This document shows, one piece after another, positions 18,818 through 28,166 of a stretch of 64,000 nt of DNA; the first letter of the stretch is position 1; every line of letters begins with the position of its first letter. The notes under the pieces are model-generated. The model worked only from the letters and a program-made list of their open reading frames with translations, searched no databases and was not told where the DNA came from. Source of the stretch: Vibrio hepatarius (GTDB taxonomy: Bacteria; Pseudomonadota; Gammaproteobacteria; Enterobacterales; Vibrionaceae); contig NZ_JAATOO010000007.1 of the NCBI RefSeq assembly GCF_011806575.1, forward strand, positions 1 through 64,000. Direction: 5' to 3'. A program made the translations under genes and the position numbers.

Positions 18818-19312
18818 ATGAACATGACACTTCATTTAGTAATCTGGTCCTTACTTATCGTGATTGGTGTCTCTGACGTGATGAGGCACCGTATTCCGAA
18901 CAAAGTGATTTTGCTGCTTATCGCCGCTGTACTAACAGAGTTGAGCTTTGGCAGTAATTTAGGCTGGCGTATTCATTTGAGTGGTTTTTTCTATACGACA
19001 ACCTTGTGTTTTGTTTTCTACTTTATGAAAGCGATGGCAGGTGGAGACGTAAAACTGTTGGCGGCGATTGGTTTGTGGCTTGGCTCAGAGCAAATGTGGT
19101 TAGTAACACCATACATCGTTATCGCTGGTGGTGTAATTGCGACTCTTTACTTAGCAAGACATGTAGCCTCATCGCCGGTAACGATGACAGAACAGATGCG
19201 CAGTTACGCAGTGCAGAAAGTGACGCCGGGGTGGAAATCCAGTCAACCTTTAGTGATTCCTTTTGCTCCAGCCGTTGTTATTGGCTTGGCTTACTTTTTC
19301 TACATTCACTAG
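18818..19312 (+). CDS. tadV: Flp prepilin peptidase (TadV/CpaA)
   Basis: A 164-residue A24-family aspartic membrane protease that cleaves Flp and pseudopilin leaders. Several transmembrane segments are visible. The catalytic aspartates are probably in GVSDVMRHRIPNKV (near residue 19) and MKAMAGGDVKLLAAIGLW (GxGD-like, near 75). The short length without an N-terminal methylase domain is typical of TadV/CpaA. GTGGAGGAG lies about eight bases before the ATG. Confidence 0.92.
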   Translation: MNMTLHLVIWSLLIVIGVSDVMRHRIPNKVILLLIAAVLTELSFGSNLGWRIHLSGFFYTTTLCFVFYFMKAMAGGDVKLLAAIGLWLGSEQMWLVTPYIVIAGGVIATLYLARHVASSPVTMTEQMRSYAVQKVTPGWKSSQPLVIPFAPAVVIGLAYFFYIH

Positions 19313-19370
19313 TGTCTCTTTTGATTAGCTGGAGACTGACCCGAGTGCCAATCATGGGAGGGCACAATTT

Positions 19371-20681
19371 ATGGGAACGGTATTTAAGGACGATCTAATA
19401 CCTCAAATCTCTCCGCCAGTGGTTCCTTCTGATGAAGACAGTTTGGGCGTCCCTCCAGTTGTCACAGAAAACTTACTTCTCAAGCATCTCTCTGCATATC
19501 CAAAGTCAGATTTGGTTGAACTAACCCACCGGATGTGTGTTGTTTCTCATATTGTCGAGACAGCTTTGGCGCATTTGAGAAACAAAAGTTGGGTTGAAGT
19601 CTATCAACCGATGTCTGGTTCTGGCAGCGCCTACAATAAAATTCGCTATGGATTAACCGAGTTAGGTCTCGCCGAAGCTGAGCTCGCATTTCGTAAGGAT
19701 GCGTATATCGGTCCTGTCCCTGTTTCCCTAGAGCAATACTGGGACATCGTGAAACAGCAAGATCTTCGCAATCAACCCATTACCAGACCGGATGTAGAAA
19801 GAGCACTATCCGATGTCTATGGTGCAGAACGAATTATTCCAGTGCTTGGACCTGCGATTAACTCTGGTCGCGCGCTGCTGCTCTACGGTCATGCTGGTAC
19901 GGGTAAGAGTTTCGTCGCGGCTCGAGTGTTAAATGCTTTAAACACTTCAGTATTTATCCCTTACGCGGTGTATGCCGATGGGAACATCATCAAAGTGTTT
20001 TCTGAGCATCACCATCGCCGCTTAGATAACACACATTCGGAAATTTACGTCAAACTCGATCATCACTATGACAAGCGCTGGATCTTATGTGAGCGTCCAA
20101 ATATTCAAGTCGGTGGGGAACTGACGATGGATATGCTTGAAGTTAACCACAGCGAACACAATCGAGTTTGGATTGCGCCACTACAGATGATGGCGAACAA
20201 CGGCATCTTAGTGATCGATGATTTAGGTCGCCAGTCGATGCCAGTTGCGGCGCTGCTTAACCGTTGGATTGTGCCGATGGAATATTTGGTGGACCACCTA
20301 GGTTTACCCAATGGTCAGCAAATATCAGTTCCGTTTCTATTGACCTTAGCTTTCTCTTCTAACCTTCCGCCAAGCGCAATTGCTGACCCTGCATTCTTAA
20401 GACGACTTGGTTACAAGATTGAGTTTGAACCACTAGAGCTGATGGATTATGTCCAACTGTGGACGGATTTAGCCAAAGAATATCAGCTCAATTTAGACGT
20501 GGGTTTTTTTGAACAACTGAAACAGCTACATAGCGTTAGCGGCACTGGGTATTTCCCGTGTTTACCCAAAGACATTTTGGGGATTAGTCGAGACATATTG
20601 CTATTTGAAGCCAGTAATAACAGTGTCTCCAGCGAAATTCTTAATCGCGCCTGGAATTTATATTTCACGGTTGACGAGTAG
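19371..20681 (+). CDS. AAA+ ATPase of the Tad locus (unassigned)
   Basis: A 436-residue protein with a single AAA+ module. Walker A is GHAGTGKS at 173-180, Walker B is GILVIDDLGRQ at 278-288, a sensor-1 asparagine lies in FSSNLPP at 329-334, and a possible arginine finger in FLRRLGYKIEF at 342-352. Residues 45-115 look like a winged-helix region. It has no membrane segment and is distinct from TadA and TadZ, both present later. It is not part of the classical flp-tad set of Aggregatibacter. Position between tadV and cpaB suggests a role in pilus assembly or its control, which is an inference. A start a few codons on is possible. Confidence 0.8.
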   Translation: MGTVFKDDLIPQISPPVVPSDEDSLGVPPVVTENLLLKHLSAYPKSDLVELTHRMCVVSHIVETALAHLRNKSWVEVYQPMSGSGSAYNKIRYGLTELGLAEAELAFRKDAYIGPVPVSLEQYWDIVKQQDLRNQPITRPDVERALSDVYGAERIIPVLGPAINSGRALLLYGHAGTGKSFVAARVLNALNTSVFIPYAVYADGNIIKVFSEHHHRRLDNTHSEIYVKLDHHYDKRWILCERPNIQVGGELTMDMLEVNHSEHNRVWIAPLQMMANNGILVIDDLGRQSMPVAALLNRWIVPMEYLVDHLGLPNGQQISVPFLLTLAFSSNLPPSAIADPAFLRRLGYKIEFEPLELMDYVQLWTDLAKEYQLNLDVGFFEQLKQLHSVSGTGYFPCLPKDILGISRDILLFEASNNSVSSEILNRAWNLYFTVDE

Positions 20682-20696
20682 AGGAGAAAGGATGCC

Positions 20697-21434
20697 ATGA
20701 GTAAGACACAAATCACCATGCTCTTACTGTTATCTATCGCCTTTGGCTTAGGGGCAGTATTGATTGCAAAGCAATGGCTGGATAGCCGAACCTTACCGAC
20801 CGTGCAAATGGAAGAGGTTGAGCGTCATCCTGTACTAGTCGCAACGACTGAATTAGAGCCAGGGATCATTCTGGAAGATAAACATCTGACGACCAAAATG
20901 ATGGAAGTGGATTGGATTACTGAAGAAACTCTTAAGTTACCTGAGCAAGCCGTTGGCAAAGTCGTCACCACTTCGATTTTTAAAGGTGAACTGATTAATC
21001 CTAATCGTATTGCGGTTCCGGGTGAGGGGGTCACCTTGGCGGCGTTGATTCCAGAAGACAAGCGCGCGCTGACTATCCGTGTCAATGACGTTATTGGTGT
21101 TGCGGGCTTTCTGCTTCCGGGTAACAAGGTTGACGTGCTCAATACTAAGGGTTCAAGAACGGATACAGTACTGAAAAACCTCAAAGTATTGGCGGTTGAC
21201 CAGACAGCAAGAACGGATGACAACAAGCCCGTTATCGTGCGCGCCGTCACGCTGGAAGTGACGCCTAAAGAAGCAGAAAAACTGCTCACTGAAAATAGCA
21301 AAGGTCAGATCCAACTTGCGTTACGTAACCCTCATACCGTCGATAAACCTGCTCAAGTAAAACGTTACGTTCCCGCTCCTAGTGTGACTGTCATCAAAGG
21401 TTCTCAGGCTTCGAAAGTCCGAGTAAGTAATTAG
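20697..21434 (+). CDS. rcpC: Flp pilus assembly protein CpaB/RcpC
   Basis: A 245-residue periplasm-facing protein with an N-terminal membrane anchor (MLLLLSIAFGLGAVLIAKQW) and an SAF domain (about 45-110: VLVATTELEPGIILEDKHLT ... AVGKVVTTSIFKGELINPNRI). It then has the RcpC/CpaB-type C-terminal region (GFLLPGNKVDVLNTKG). It links the inner membrane to the secretin in Tad systems. It starts 15 bases after the AAA+ gene with AGGAGAAAGG ahead, and leads into the secretin gene. Confidence 0.92.
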   Translation: MSKTQITMLLLLSIAFGLGAVLIAKQWLDSRTLPTVQMEEVERHPVLVATTELEPGIILEDKHLTTKMMEVDWITEETLKLPEQAVGKVVTTSIFKGELINPNRIAVPGEGVTLAALIPEDKRALTIRVNDVIGVAGFLLPGNKVDVLNTKGSRTDTVLKNLKVLAVDQTARTDDNKPVIVRAVTLEVTPKEAEKLLTENSKGQIQLALRNPHTVDKPAQVKRYVPAPSVTVIKGSQASKVRVSN

Positions 21435-21441
21435 GTGGATT

Positions 21442-22914
21442 ATGAAAAGAATAATACTAATTTTATGCCAGTTACTATTGGTGGGTTCGAGTTTCACCGT
21501 ATACGCAGCGGCTCAGTCTGGGCGAGTGGTTTCTGTACCGCATCACCAGTCTACCCAATTGATGATTTCGGGAAACGCGAAGAAAGTAACCTTAGGCGAT
21601 CCAGCTGTACTGGATATATTGGTTCTAAGATCGAATGAGTTGTTCCTGATCGGTAAACGACTGGGTACAACTAATGTATCGGTTTGGGACAGACGAGGAC
21701 GAATCATCGAGTCCTTTAACGTCGAGGTCACCCATGACCTCAATACATTAAAAGCGAAGCTCAATCAGTTTTTACCTAATGAAAGTATTGAGGTTCACAG
21801 TACCCAAGACAAAATTGTTCTTAAAGGTTTGATTAGTAATCAGCAGAACATGGATATGGCACTGAAAATTGCTGAAACCTTTGCGGCGGGTAACTCTGCC
21901 GATGAAAGTGATGACGATGATAAAGGTGGTTCTGTAATTAATTTGCTTTCAATTGGTGGTGCGCAACAGGTGACATTGGAAGTGACGGTTGCCGAAGTGC
22001 AGCGTTCCTTAGTAAGACGTTTTGATACCAACTTTCACTTCTTCCAACAAAGTGGTGATATCACTTGGGGTGGTACAACCGTAGGTGGTTCTTTAGAAGG
22101 AGTGGGTAATGCAATAGCTCCAGTGTTAAACGCGCCGGGTGTGAACGAATTTGGCTTCTTAGGTTCGTTTATCGATAGCAATACTTTATTTACCTTTGCG
22201 CTTGATATCGCGAAGCAAAACGGCGTCGCTAAAGTGTTGGCAGAGCCAAGTCTAACGGCGCTAAGCGGCACTAAAGCCGAGTTTGTGGCTGGTGGTGAGT
22301 TCCCAATACCCGTACCTAATGAGAACGGTATTACTATCGCGTACAAAGAGTACGGTGTGTCACTCAACTTTATTCCCTACATTTTAAGTGACAAGAAAAT
22401 CAACCTGAAACTGGGCGTTAACGTCAGTGAAATCGCGACCTCAGGGGTGCTGACATACAACCCAGGCGACACTAACGCGGCTTATTTTGTACCTCCTATT
22501 ACCAAGCGAAGTGCCGGAACCACGCTGGAACTTGCCGATGGTCAAACCATGGGGATTGCAGGTTTGCTCAGCGAGAACTCTCGTAATGTTGACAAAGGGT
22601 TACCCGGTATTTCGGACGTACCAATACTCGGCCGCCTATTTAAGAGTGAAGAATACACCTCTGGTGAAACCGAGCTCGTCATTTTGGTTACGCCGAAGCT
22701 AGCCAAACCTATCGACCGCCGCAATATCACGTTACCGACAGACGGATATGTCAGTCCAAATGACATAGAGTTTTATCTCTTGGGTAAAGGGGCAAGACTA
22801 GATTTCGACAAATACCAACTCGACAACAACGCCAATACCAATGATGAGAATGATGCGTATCGATACGGCGGGTCAGAAGGTGGTACAGATGGTTCGTTTG
22901 GGCACAGTTTATAG
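21442..22914 (+). CDS. rcpA: Outer membrane secretin RcpA/CpaC
   Basis: A 490-residue secretin that forms the outer membrane channel of the Flp pilus. A signal peptide (MKRIILILCQLLLVGSSFTVYA) is followed by the pilus-associated N-terminal domain (MISGNAKKVTLGDPAVLDIL ... LIGKRLGTTNVSVWD) and a BON-like region. The secretin domain runs from about 160 to 420 (VTVAEVQRSLVRRFDTNFHF, AEPSLTALSGTKAEFVAGGEFPIPV, GLPGISDVPILGRLFKSEEYTSGETELVILVTPKL). An acidic stretch (DESDDDDKGG near 155) sits before the secretin core. Seven bases separate it from cpaB. Confidence 0.95.
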   Translation: MKRIILILCQLLLVGSSFTVYAAAQSGRVVSVPHHQSTQLMISGNAKKVTLGDPAVLDILVLRSNELFLIGKRLGTTNVSVWDRRGRIIESFNVEVTHDLNTLKAKLNQFLPNESIEVHSTQDKIVLKGLISNQQNMDMALKIAETFAAGNSADESDDDDKGGSVINLLSIGGAQQVTLEVTVAEVQRSLVRRFDTNFHFFQQSGDITWGGTTVGGSLEGVGNAIAPVLNAPGVNEFGFLGSFIDSNTLFTFALDIAKQNGVAKVLAEPSLTALSGTKAEFVAGGEFPIPVPNENGITIAYKEYGVSLNFIPYILSDKKINLKLGVNVSEIATSGVLTYNPGDTNAAYFVPPITKRSAGTTLELADGQTMGIAGLLSENSRNVDKGLPGISDVPILGRLFKSEEYTSGETELVILVTPKLAKPIDRRNITLPTDGYVSPNDIEFYLLGKGARLDFDKYQLDNNANTNDENDAYRYGGSEGGTDGSFGHSL

Positions 22915-22925
22915 GTGGGGCTGAT

Positions 22926-23150
22926 ATGAAAAATACAATGATATTCGCTATTTGTTGCGCTTCACTGAGTTTGAGCGGTTGTGCAAATGATCCCGAGCTT
23001 GGTGTATCCCTTAGTCAGTTGCGAGCAGAGCAGACGCAAAACCCAAATGCCTGGAGAGAAAATCTCGGCTATCTGCCTGAAGGTAGTGGTGAGCGTTCTG
23101 AAACTAGTTTGACCATATATAACAACAATGGGTCATCTAAGAAGAAGTAA
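22926..23150 (+). CDS. Small lipoprotein, RcpB position
   Basis: A 74-residue lipoprotein with signal sequence and lipobox LSGC (Cys19), then a short mature part (ANDPELGVSLSQLRAEQTQN ... NNNGSSKKK). After the lipidated cysteine comes Ala-Asn, so retention in the inner membrane is not predicted by the Asp+2 rule. It lies 11 bases after the secretin gene, where RcpB sits in Aggregatibacter, but it is much smaller and I see no clear similarity. It could be a pilotin-like partner of the secretin; this is an inference. Confidence 0.75.
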   Translation: MKNTMIFAICCASLSLSGCANDPELGVSLSQLRAEQTQNPNAWRENLGYLPEGSGERSETSLTIYNNNGSSKKK

Positions 23151-23173
23151 GTGATTTAGTCACTTAAGGAACG

Positions 23174-24499
23174 ATGATGATGCACGCAAAGCAAACATTG
23201 ACCATGAAATCCCAGCAAGGGATCACACTGGTTTTGGTCAGCCTATTGATGCTGATCCTGATCGGCATGGCGGCTTTTGTGATTGATTTAAATCACCAAG
23301 TGTTGAACAAGACACGGCTGCAAAACGCGGTTGATGCAGCAGCACTGGCTTCGGCAGTAGTCGCAGACAAAACCAGCAATGTGTATGCATCGAGATCGGC
23401 TGCGATAGATACGCTTAACAGCTATGTATCGGAGTCGGGCAACGCAGAGTTAGTTGATTTGCTTGGCGTTGATGCATCCGGTAATAGCTTTGATACGGTC
23501 AATGCTAACATCACGTTTTCTACTGATTTACAGACCTTTGTCACAGCGGATGCGTTTGTCGCACCAACCGGTACAAGATACGACATATACACCCGTGTTG
23601 TGGTCGACAGTGTACCGCTGACTCAGTACCTCAGCTTTATATTTGGTGGTGATAAAGATGTGTCTGCCAGCGCCGTTGCGGGTCGTAGTGCCAGTATTCA
23701 GACCACGTGTAACATAGCGCCTGTTGCGATGTGTGGTAATCCGGCATTAACCGATGAAACCGCTTGGGGTTACGTACCTTCTAGTTACCCTAACTACGAT
23801 TCTACTCGAGACAAAATACCGGAAACCATCTACGCAATTAAGCCTTCCAGCCATAAAACTGGAGAGTTAGGTCCGGGTAATTTTCATTTATTGGATCTGG
23901 GCTTGAATGGTAAAGATGGCGTGCGAGATGCTTTTGCCGGTGCAACAGAAAACTGCATTACTGTGGGACAAAACGTCGATACGGAAACGGGTAAAGGGAC
24001 GGGGCCAGTGGCTCAAGGAATCAATACTCGCTTTGGTGACTTTACCGGACCAACCGAAGAAGGGGAAACAGTTAAGTCGGATAAGTATATCGAAGAGTCA
24101 AACGTTACGGAAAGTAACTACGAGGATATCTACCAGAACAATAAACCGGGCGCGTTTTACTACGCCGATTACTACCAAAAGCTAAATAGTTGTATTGAAG
24201 GTAACAGTTGTGACTCTCAATACTATGACGCTGATGGCTTGGAAGGCCGACGCTTATTGCAAATTCCAATCATTGACTGCTCGGCCTCAACTGGGGGTAA
24301 TCAAGCAATGCCTGTGCTTGGTTTTGGCTGCTTCTTCTTAACGCAAAAAGTAAAGCAAAAAGGCAATGAGTCTGAAGTGATCGGTCAATTTCTCCATGAC
24401 TGCGGGATCAATAACGGTTCTACAGGCATCGACCCGAGTGATAACGGTCTTTTTAGGATTCAGCTTTATAAAGACCCTTTAGGTAATGGAGCATCGTAA
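23174..24499 (+). CDS. TadG-like pilus assembly protein
   Basis: A 441-residue protein with an N-terminal transmembrane segment typical of the TadE/TadG-like domain (QQGITLVLVSLLMLILIGMAAFVIDLNHQVLNKTRLQNAVDAAALASA, residues 13-62). The rest, about 380 residues, is exported. It has eight cysteines between about 178 and 420 and no obvious von Willebrand A fold, unlike classical TadG. The first four Met codons are closely spaced; the start at 23174 or 23177 is uncertain. It lies within the Tad locus before tadE. Confidence 0.82.
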   Translation: MMMHAKQTLTMKSQQGITLVLVSLLMLILIGMAAFVIDLNHQVLNKTRLQNAVDAAALASAVVADKTSNVYASRSAAIDTLNSYVSESGNAELVDLLGVDASGNSFDTVNANITFSTDLQTFVTADAFVAPTGTRYDIYTRVVVDSVPLTQYLSFIFGGDKDVSASAVAGRSASIQTTCNIAPVAMCGNPALTDETAWGYVPSSYPNYDSTRDKIPETIYAIKPSSHKTGELGPGNFHLLDLGLNGKDGVRDAFAGATENCITVGQNVDTETGKGTGPVAQGINTRFGDFTGPTEEGETVKSDKYIEESNVTESNYEDIYQNNKPGAFYYADYYQKLNSCIEGNSCDSQYYDADGLEGRRLLQIPIIDCSASTGGNQAMPVLGFGCFFLTQKVKQKGNESEVIGQFLHDCGINNGSTGIDPSDNGLFRIQLYKDPLGNGAS

Positions 24500-24500
24500 T

Positions 24501-24965
24501 ATGAACCATTACACCCAGAATATTAAATACAGGCACCAACAATCCGGCTTAGCCGCGGTTGAATTTATCATTTGCCTACCCGTATTGCTGATTATGGCGG
24601 TGCTACTCATTGATGTCGGCAGAGCGTTAATCCAATACACAGAAATTAATAAAGCACTACAAAACGGTGCGAGATATGCGGTAGTCAATACCTACGGCAC
24701 ACTTGATTTTACTGCTATTGCCGAAGATAGCGAAATCCAGAATGTCGTCGTCTATGGCAAGGCTTTCCCCACTGATGCCGACAGTAAAGTGATCAAATAT
24801 TTAGACCCTATTGATGTAGTAGTAACTCAACCTACCGCCGCGACCAAAGAAGTGACGCTTTCTGCCAGTTTCTCCTATGAGCCTTTGTTTACTCGGCTTC
24901 CTTTTACTGACACGTCGTTGGAATTTACTTTTGGAGCATCGACCAAAATGAGGACTGCGCCATGA
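24501..24965 (+). CDS. tadE: TadE-like pseudopilin
   Basis: A 154-residue pseudopilin-like protein. QQSGLAAVEFIICLPVLLIMAVLLIDVGRALIQYTEI has the G|xxxxEF motif (E at +5) and a hydrophobic N-terminal helix. It is likely processed by TadV. The ATG at 24501 is chosen because GGAG at 24488 is well spaced; the in-frame ATG at 24486 would overlap the previous gene by 14 bases. The end overlaps tadF by ATGA. Confidence 0.88.
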   Translation: MNHYTQNIKYRHQQSGLAAVEFIICLPVLLIMAVLLIDVGRALIQYTEINKALQNGARYAVVNTYGTLDFTAIAEDSEIQNVVVYGKAFPTDADSKVIKYLDPIDVVVTQPTAATKEVTLSASFSYEPLFTRLPFTDTSLEFTFGASTKMRTAP

Positions 24966-25474
24966 AAAGAGCAGTGAGTAAAGGGGTGACTCAGGTTGAG
25001 TTTTTGATGATTGCGCTGGCTGTGCTGTTGGTGATTTTCGCCATCATCGAGTTCGCGTTGTATTTCTTCTCCGCACAGATGACCAACGAGGTGACGCGCA
25101 GAGCTGCGAGGTTGGCAACCGTGTGTTATATCGCAGACCGTGATGATATTCCAAGCTTACCTTCTTTGACTAATATCTATCCGCCAGGCTTTGAGCCAGA
25201 AGACCTTACGATTAGCTATCTCGACATCAATGGTGATGAAGTTGATGTGTCAGGTTTTTTATCGACCCCGCCAGCGAGTGATAGTGAGTTGAATGATACG
25301 TTTGGTCAAATCAAGTTTGTCCGCGCGGAAGCGGATTACACGTTTAGGTTTTTTGTGTTGTCTCTGTTGATTAACGCCGTTGGGACAACTCCAGAGTTTA
25401 TTACGATTTTGCCCGCGGAAAGTTTGGGTGTAAGAAGGCCAGAGAGTGGCAATGAAGATATTGAAGATTGTTAG
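24962..25474 (+). CDS. tadF: TadF-like pseudopilin
   Basis: A 170-residue pseudopilin-like protein. SKGVTQVEFLMIALAVLLVIFAIIEFALYFFSAQM again shows G|xxxxEF followed by a transmembrane helix. An exported domain of about 120 residues follows and ends in acidic residues (NEDIEDC). It overlaps tadE by four bases (ATGA), which suggests translational coupling. Confidence 0.86.
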   Translation: MKRAVSKGVTQVEFLMIALAVLLVIFAIIEFALYFFSAQMTNEVTRRAARLATVCYIADRDDIPSLPSLTNIYPPGFEPEDLTISYLDINGDEVDVSGFLSTPPASDSELNDTFGQIKFVRAEADYTFRFFVLSLLINAVGTTPEFITILPAESLGVRRPESGNEDIEDC

Positions 25475-25485
25475 GGGAGCTGAAT

Positions 25486-26709
25486 ATGTTGAAACCAGTA
25501 GAACTAAATATAGATAAATCAGAGATCGAACATAAGTCCCTAAGAACAAACTTAACCGTTTGGGTGGTTTATGCGACGCAAATGTTCAAAAACCATATCG
25601 AAACCGAGCTTACAAAGTGCATCAGCATCAGTATCGAATGGCTCGACTTGAGTACGGTGACGATGGAGACGATTGCCAATAAACGTACTCCGGACCTGAT
25701 TTATATTGAGTCAGGAGATAATTGGGTACAGAAAATCGCCCATGTCTACTCATCAGAGGGCAGCTTACAGCACAACCAAACGTCTTTGGTGGTATTTGGT
25801 GATGAACATGACGCGACGTCGTTGAAAATGGCGCTCAAACTGGGGGCCTCCGATTACTTATCACGCAACGCTGAAATCGGTGAGCTTTATCCGTTCTTGC
25901 AAGATTTGGCGCATGAAAAAATCGCCACTAAAACACTCGGAGAGCTATCGCTATTCATTAATACCAAAGGTGGTTCCGGTGCAACCACACTCGCTTTGAA
26001 CACGGCGATTTCATTATCTAGTTACACGGCGGGAAACGTCTTGCTGGTGGATTTGGATATGCAGTTCAACGATGCGGCGGATTACATCAACAGTAAACCC
26101 AAATACAGTATCAATGACGTGGTAGATAATCTTAATGACCTAGATGAAATGTCGCTTGATGGTTTAGTTTTTCAGCACGAATCTGGGCTCAATTATCTCG
26201 GATTCAGCCAGGATAATATTCAGGACAACTATAAGCGCGCGACGGAAGTTGTAAACCTCATTCCTATTCTTCGCCAGTTCTATTCGCACATTATCATTGA
26301 TATGTCTCACGGTGTTGAGCACGTATTCCAAAAAGCGGTAACTTCAGATGCATTGGTATATTTGGTTATGCAACAAAACGTTACCTCGATTAAACACGCG
26401 GCAAACTATGTGAAGTCGTTGCAACTGGACTATGGTTTAAGTAGTGAACAAATCAAATTAATCGTTAACCGATTCGACAAAAAAGTCTCGATTTCTCTGA
26501 AAGATATCGAAGGTACTTTTCCAAATAAAGATATCCATTTAGTGCCCAATGATTTTGCCGTTGCAATGGAGTGTTCAAACTTAGGCACGCCAATTGTTAA
26601 AGCGAGAAAGAATACCGCCATCAAGTCAGCATTGATCGATTTATCGCACCTACTCGAAACCCCGAAGGAGCGAGTACAAAAGAGCTGGATTGGTCGATTA
26701 TTTTCTTAG
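25486..26709 (+). CDS. tadZ: TadZ/CpaE-type pilus localisation protein
   Basis: A 407-residue protein with an N-terminal receiver-like domain (about 20-140; GDEHDATSLKMALKLGASDYLSRNAEIGEL near its end, lacking an obvious phospho-aspartate site) and a C-terminal ParA/MinD-like ATPase domain. The deviant Walker A reads KGGSGATTLALN at 161-172, with Ala where MinD-type proteins have the second Lys. LLVDLDMQFND follows. TadZ proteins place the pilus machine at the cell pole. The ATG at 25486 follows AGGGGAG. It is followed by tadA after 12 bases. Confidence 0.9.
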   Translation: MLKPVELNIDKSEIEHKSLRTNLTVWVVYATQMFKNHIETELTKCISISIEWLDLSTVTMETIANKRTPDLIYIESGDNWVQKIAHVYSSEGSLQHNQTSLVVFGDEHDATSLKMALKLGASDYLSRNAEIGELYPFLQDLAHEKIATKTLGELSLFINTKGGSGATTLALNTAISLSSYTAGNVLLVDLDMQFNDAADYINSKPKYSINDVVDNLNDLDEMSLDGLVFQHESGLNYLGFSQDNIQDNYKRATEVVNLIPILRQFYSHIIIDMSHGVEHVFQKAVTSDALVYLVMQQNVTSIKHAANYVKSLQLDYGLSSEQIKLIVNRFDKKVSISLKDIEGTFPNKDIHLVPNDFAVAMECSNLGTPIVKARKNTAIKSALIDLSHLLETPKERVQKSWIGRLFS

Positions 26710-26721
26710 CAGGGAGTTGCT

Positions 26722-28158
26722 ATGTTTTTTAAAAGAAAGAATGTAGGGAGTGCTTTTCCAAACTCTTCACAAGAAACACAGACAATGCCTGAATCGATGT
26801 CTGTCAACTCGCCGAGCGGAGAGAATGTGACTCGCTCTGCTGCTATCGAGTCCAAACTTCAGGCGATCGACGAACAAAGAAAGCAGCTCGAACATGATCT
26901 GGCAATTAAGCATTACTATCACAAGAAGTTACTGGATACGCTCGACTTAGGTTTGTTGTCGCATCTAGAAGAAGACCGAGCTAAAGAAGAGCTGCGTGAA
27001 GCGGTAACCCAGCTTATTACTGAAGATCAAACTCACCCCCTTAGCTCTGAAGCTAGGAATAGAATGATTCGGCAGATTGAGGACGAGGTGTTTGGCTTAG
27101 GTCCGCTTGAACCACTGCTCGCCGACTCAACCGTGTCCGATATTCTGGTTAATGGTCCTAAAAGTATCTATGTGGAGCGTTTTGGTAAGTTGGAAAAAAC
27201 ACCGCACACATTTTTGGATGACCGACATTTGAGAAACATTATCGACCGGATTGTGAGCCAAGTAGGTCGACGCATTGATGAGTCCTCACCGATGGTAGAT
27301 GCTCGCTTAAAAGACGGCTCACGTTTCAACGCGATTATTCCGCCGTTAGCGATTGATGGTCCGTCTGTATCCATTCGACGTTTCTCTGTTGAACGCCTCA
27401 ACATGGGCAACCTGCTTGAATTGAACTCGCTATCACCAGAGATGGCCAAGTTCTTAAATGCCGCGGTGATCGGTGAGTTAAATATCCTTATTTCTGGTGG
27501 TACGGGCTCGGGTAAAACCACAACGCTGAACATTCTTTCCGGCTTTATTCCGGCCAATCAACGTATCGTCACGATAGAAGACTCGGCTGAGTTGCAAATG
27601 CAACAGCCACACGTCGTAAGACTGGAAACTCGACCCGCCAACATTGAGGGCAAAGGTGAGATCTCCCAGCGTGAGTTGGTGAAAAACTCTTTACGTATGC
27701 GACCTGACCGTATTGTGGTGGGTGAGGTGCGGGGCAGTGAAGCGGTGGATATGTTGTCTGCGATGAATACTGGTCACGATGGCTCATTGGCGACAATTCA
27801 CGCCAATACGCCACGCGACGCATTAAGCCGAGTAGAAAACATGTTTTCTATGGCGGGTTGGAATGTATCGACTAAAAACCTGCGCTCGCAGATCGCTTCG
27901 GCTATCCACTTGGTCGTGCAAATGGACAGACAAGAAGATGGTAAACGCCGTATGGTCAGCATACAGGAGATCAATGGCATGGAAGGGGAAGTGATCACCA
28001 TGTCTGAGATCTTCAAGTTCCAGCGTCAAGGGGTCGATCATGACGGCAACGTGTTGGGCGAGTATGTCGCGACTGGGATCGTGCCGAGTTGCCATGACCA
28101 GTTGATCAAACGTGGACTAGACCTTCCGTTTGACATATTTAACGAAAAAATTCGTTAG
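26722..28158 (+). CDS. tadA: Pilus assembly/secretion ATPase TadA (CpaF)
   Basis: A 478-residue type II/IV secretion ATPase that powers Flp assembly. The N-terminus is a variable region with a coiled-coil stretch ([21 protein letters not shown]). The core carries Walker [12 protein letters not shown] near 258-268, an Asp box [20 protein letters not shown], Walker [15 protein letters not shown] and a His box [18 protein letters not shown]. All key motifs are intact. It lies 12 bases after tadZ and nine bases before tadB. Confidence 0.97.
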   Translation: MFFKRKNVGSAFPNSSQETQTMPESMSVNSPSGENVTRSAAIESKLQAIDEQRKQLEHDLAIKHYYHKKLLDTLDLGLLSHLEEDRAKEELREAVTQLITEDQTHPLSSEARNRMIRQIEDEVFGLGPLEPLLADSTVSDILVNGPKSIYVERFGKLEKTPHTFLDDRHLRNIIDRIVSQVGRRIDESSPMVDARLKDGSRFNAIIPPLAIDGPSVSIRRFSVERLNMGNLLELNSLSPEMAKFLNAAVIGELNILISGGTGSGKTTTLNILSGFIPANQRIVTIEDSAELQMQQPHVVRLETRPANIEGKGEISQRELVKNSLRMRPDRIVVGEVRGSEAVDMLSAMNTGHDGSLATIHANTPRDALSRVENMFSMAGWNVSTKNLRSQIASAIHLVVQMDRQEDGKRRMVSIQEINGMEGEVITMSEIFKFQRQGVDHDGNVLGEYVATGIVPSCHDQLIKRGLDLPFDIFNEKIR

Positions 28159-28166
28159 GAGGCTTT

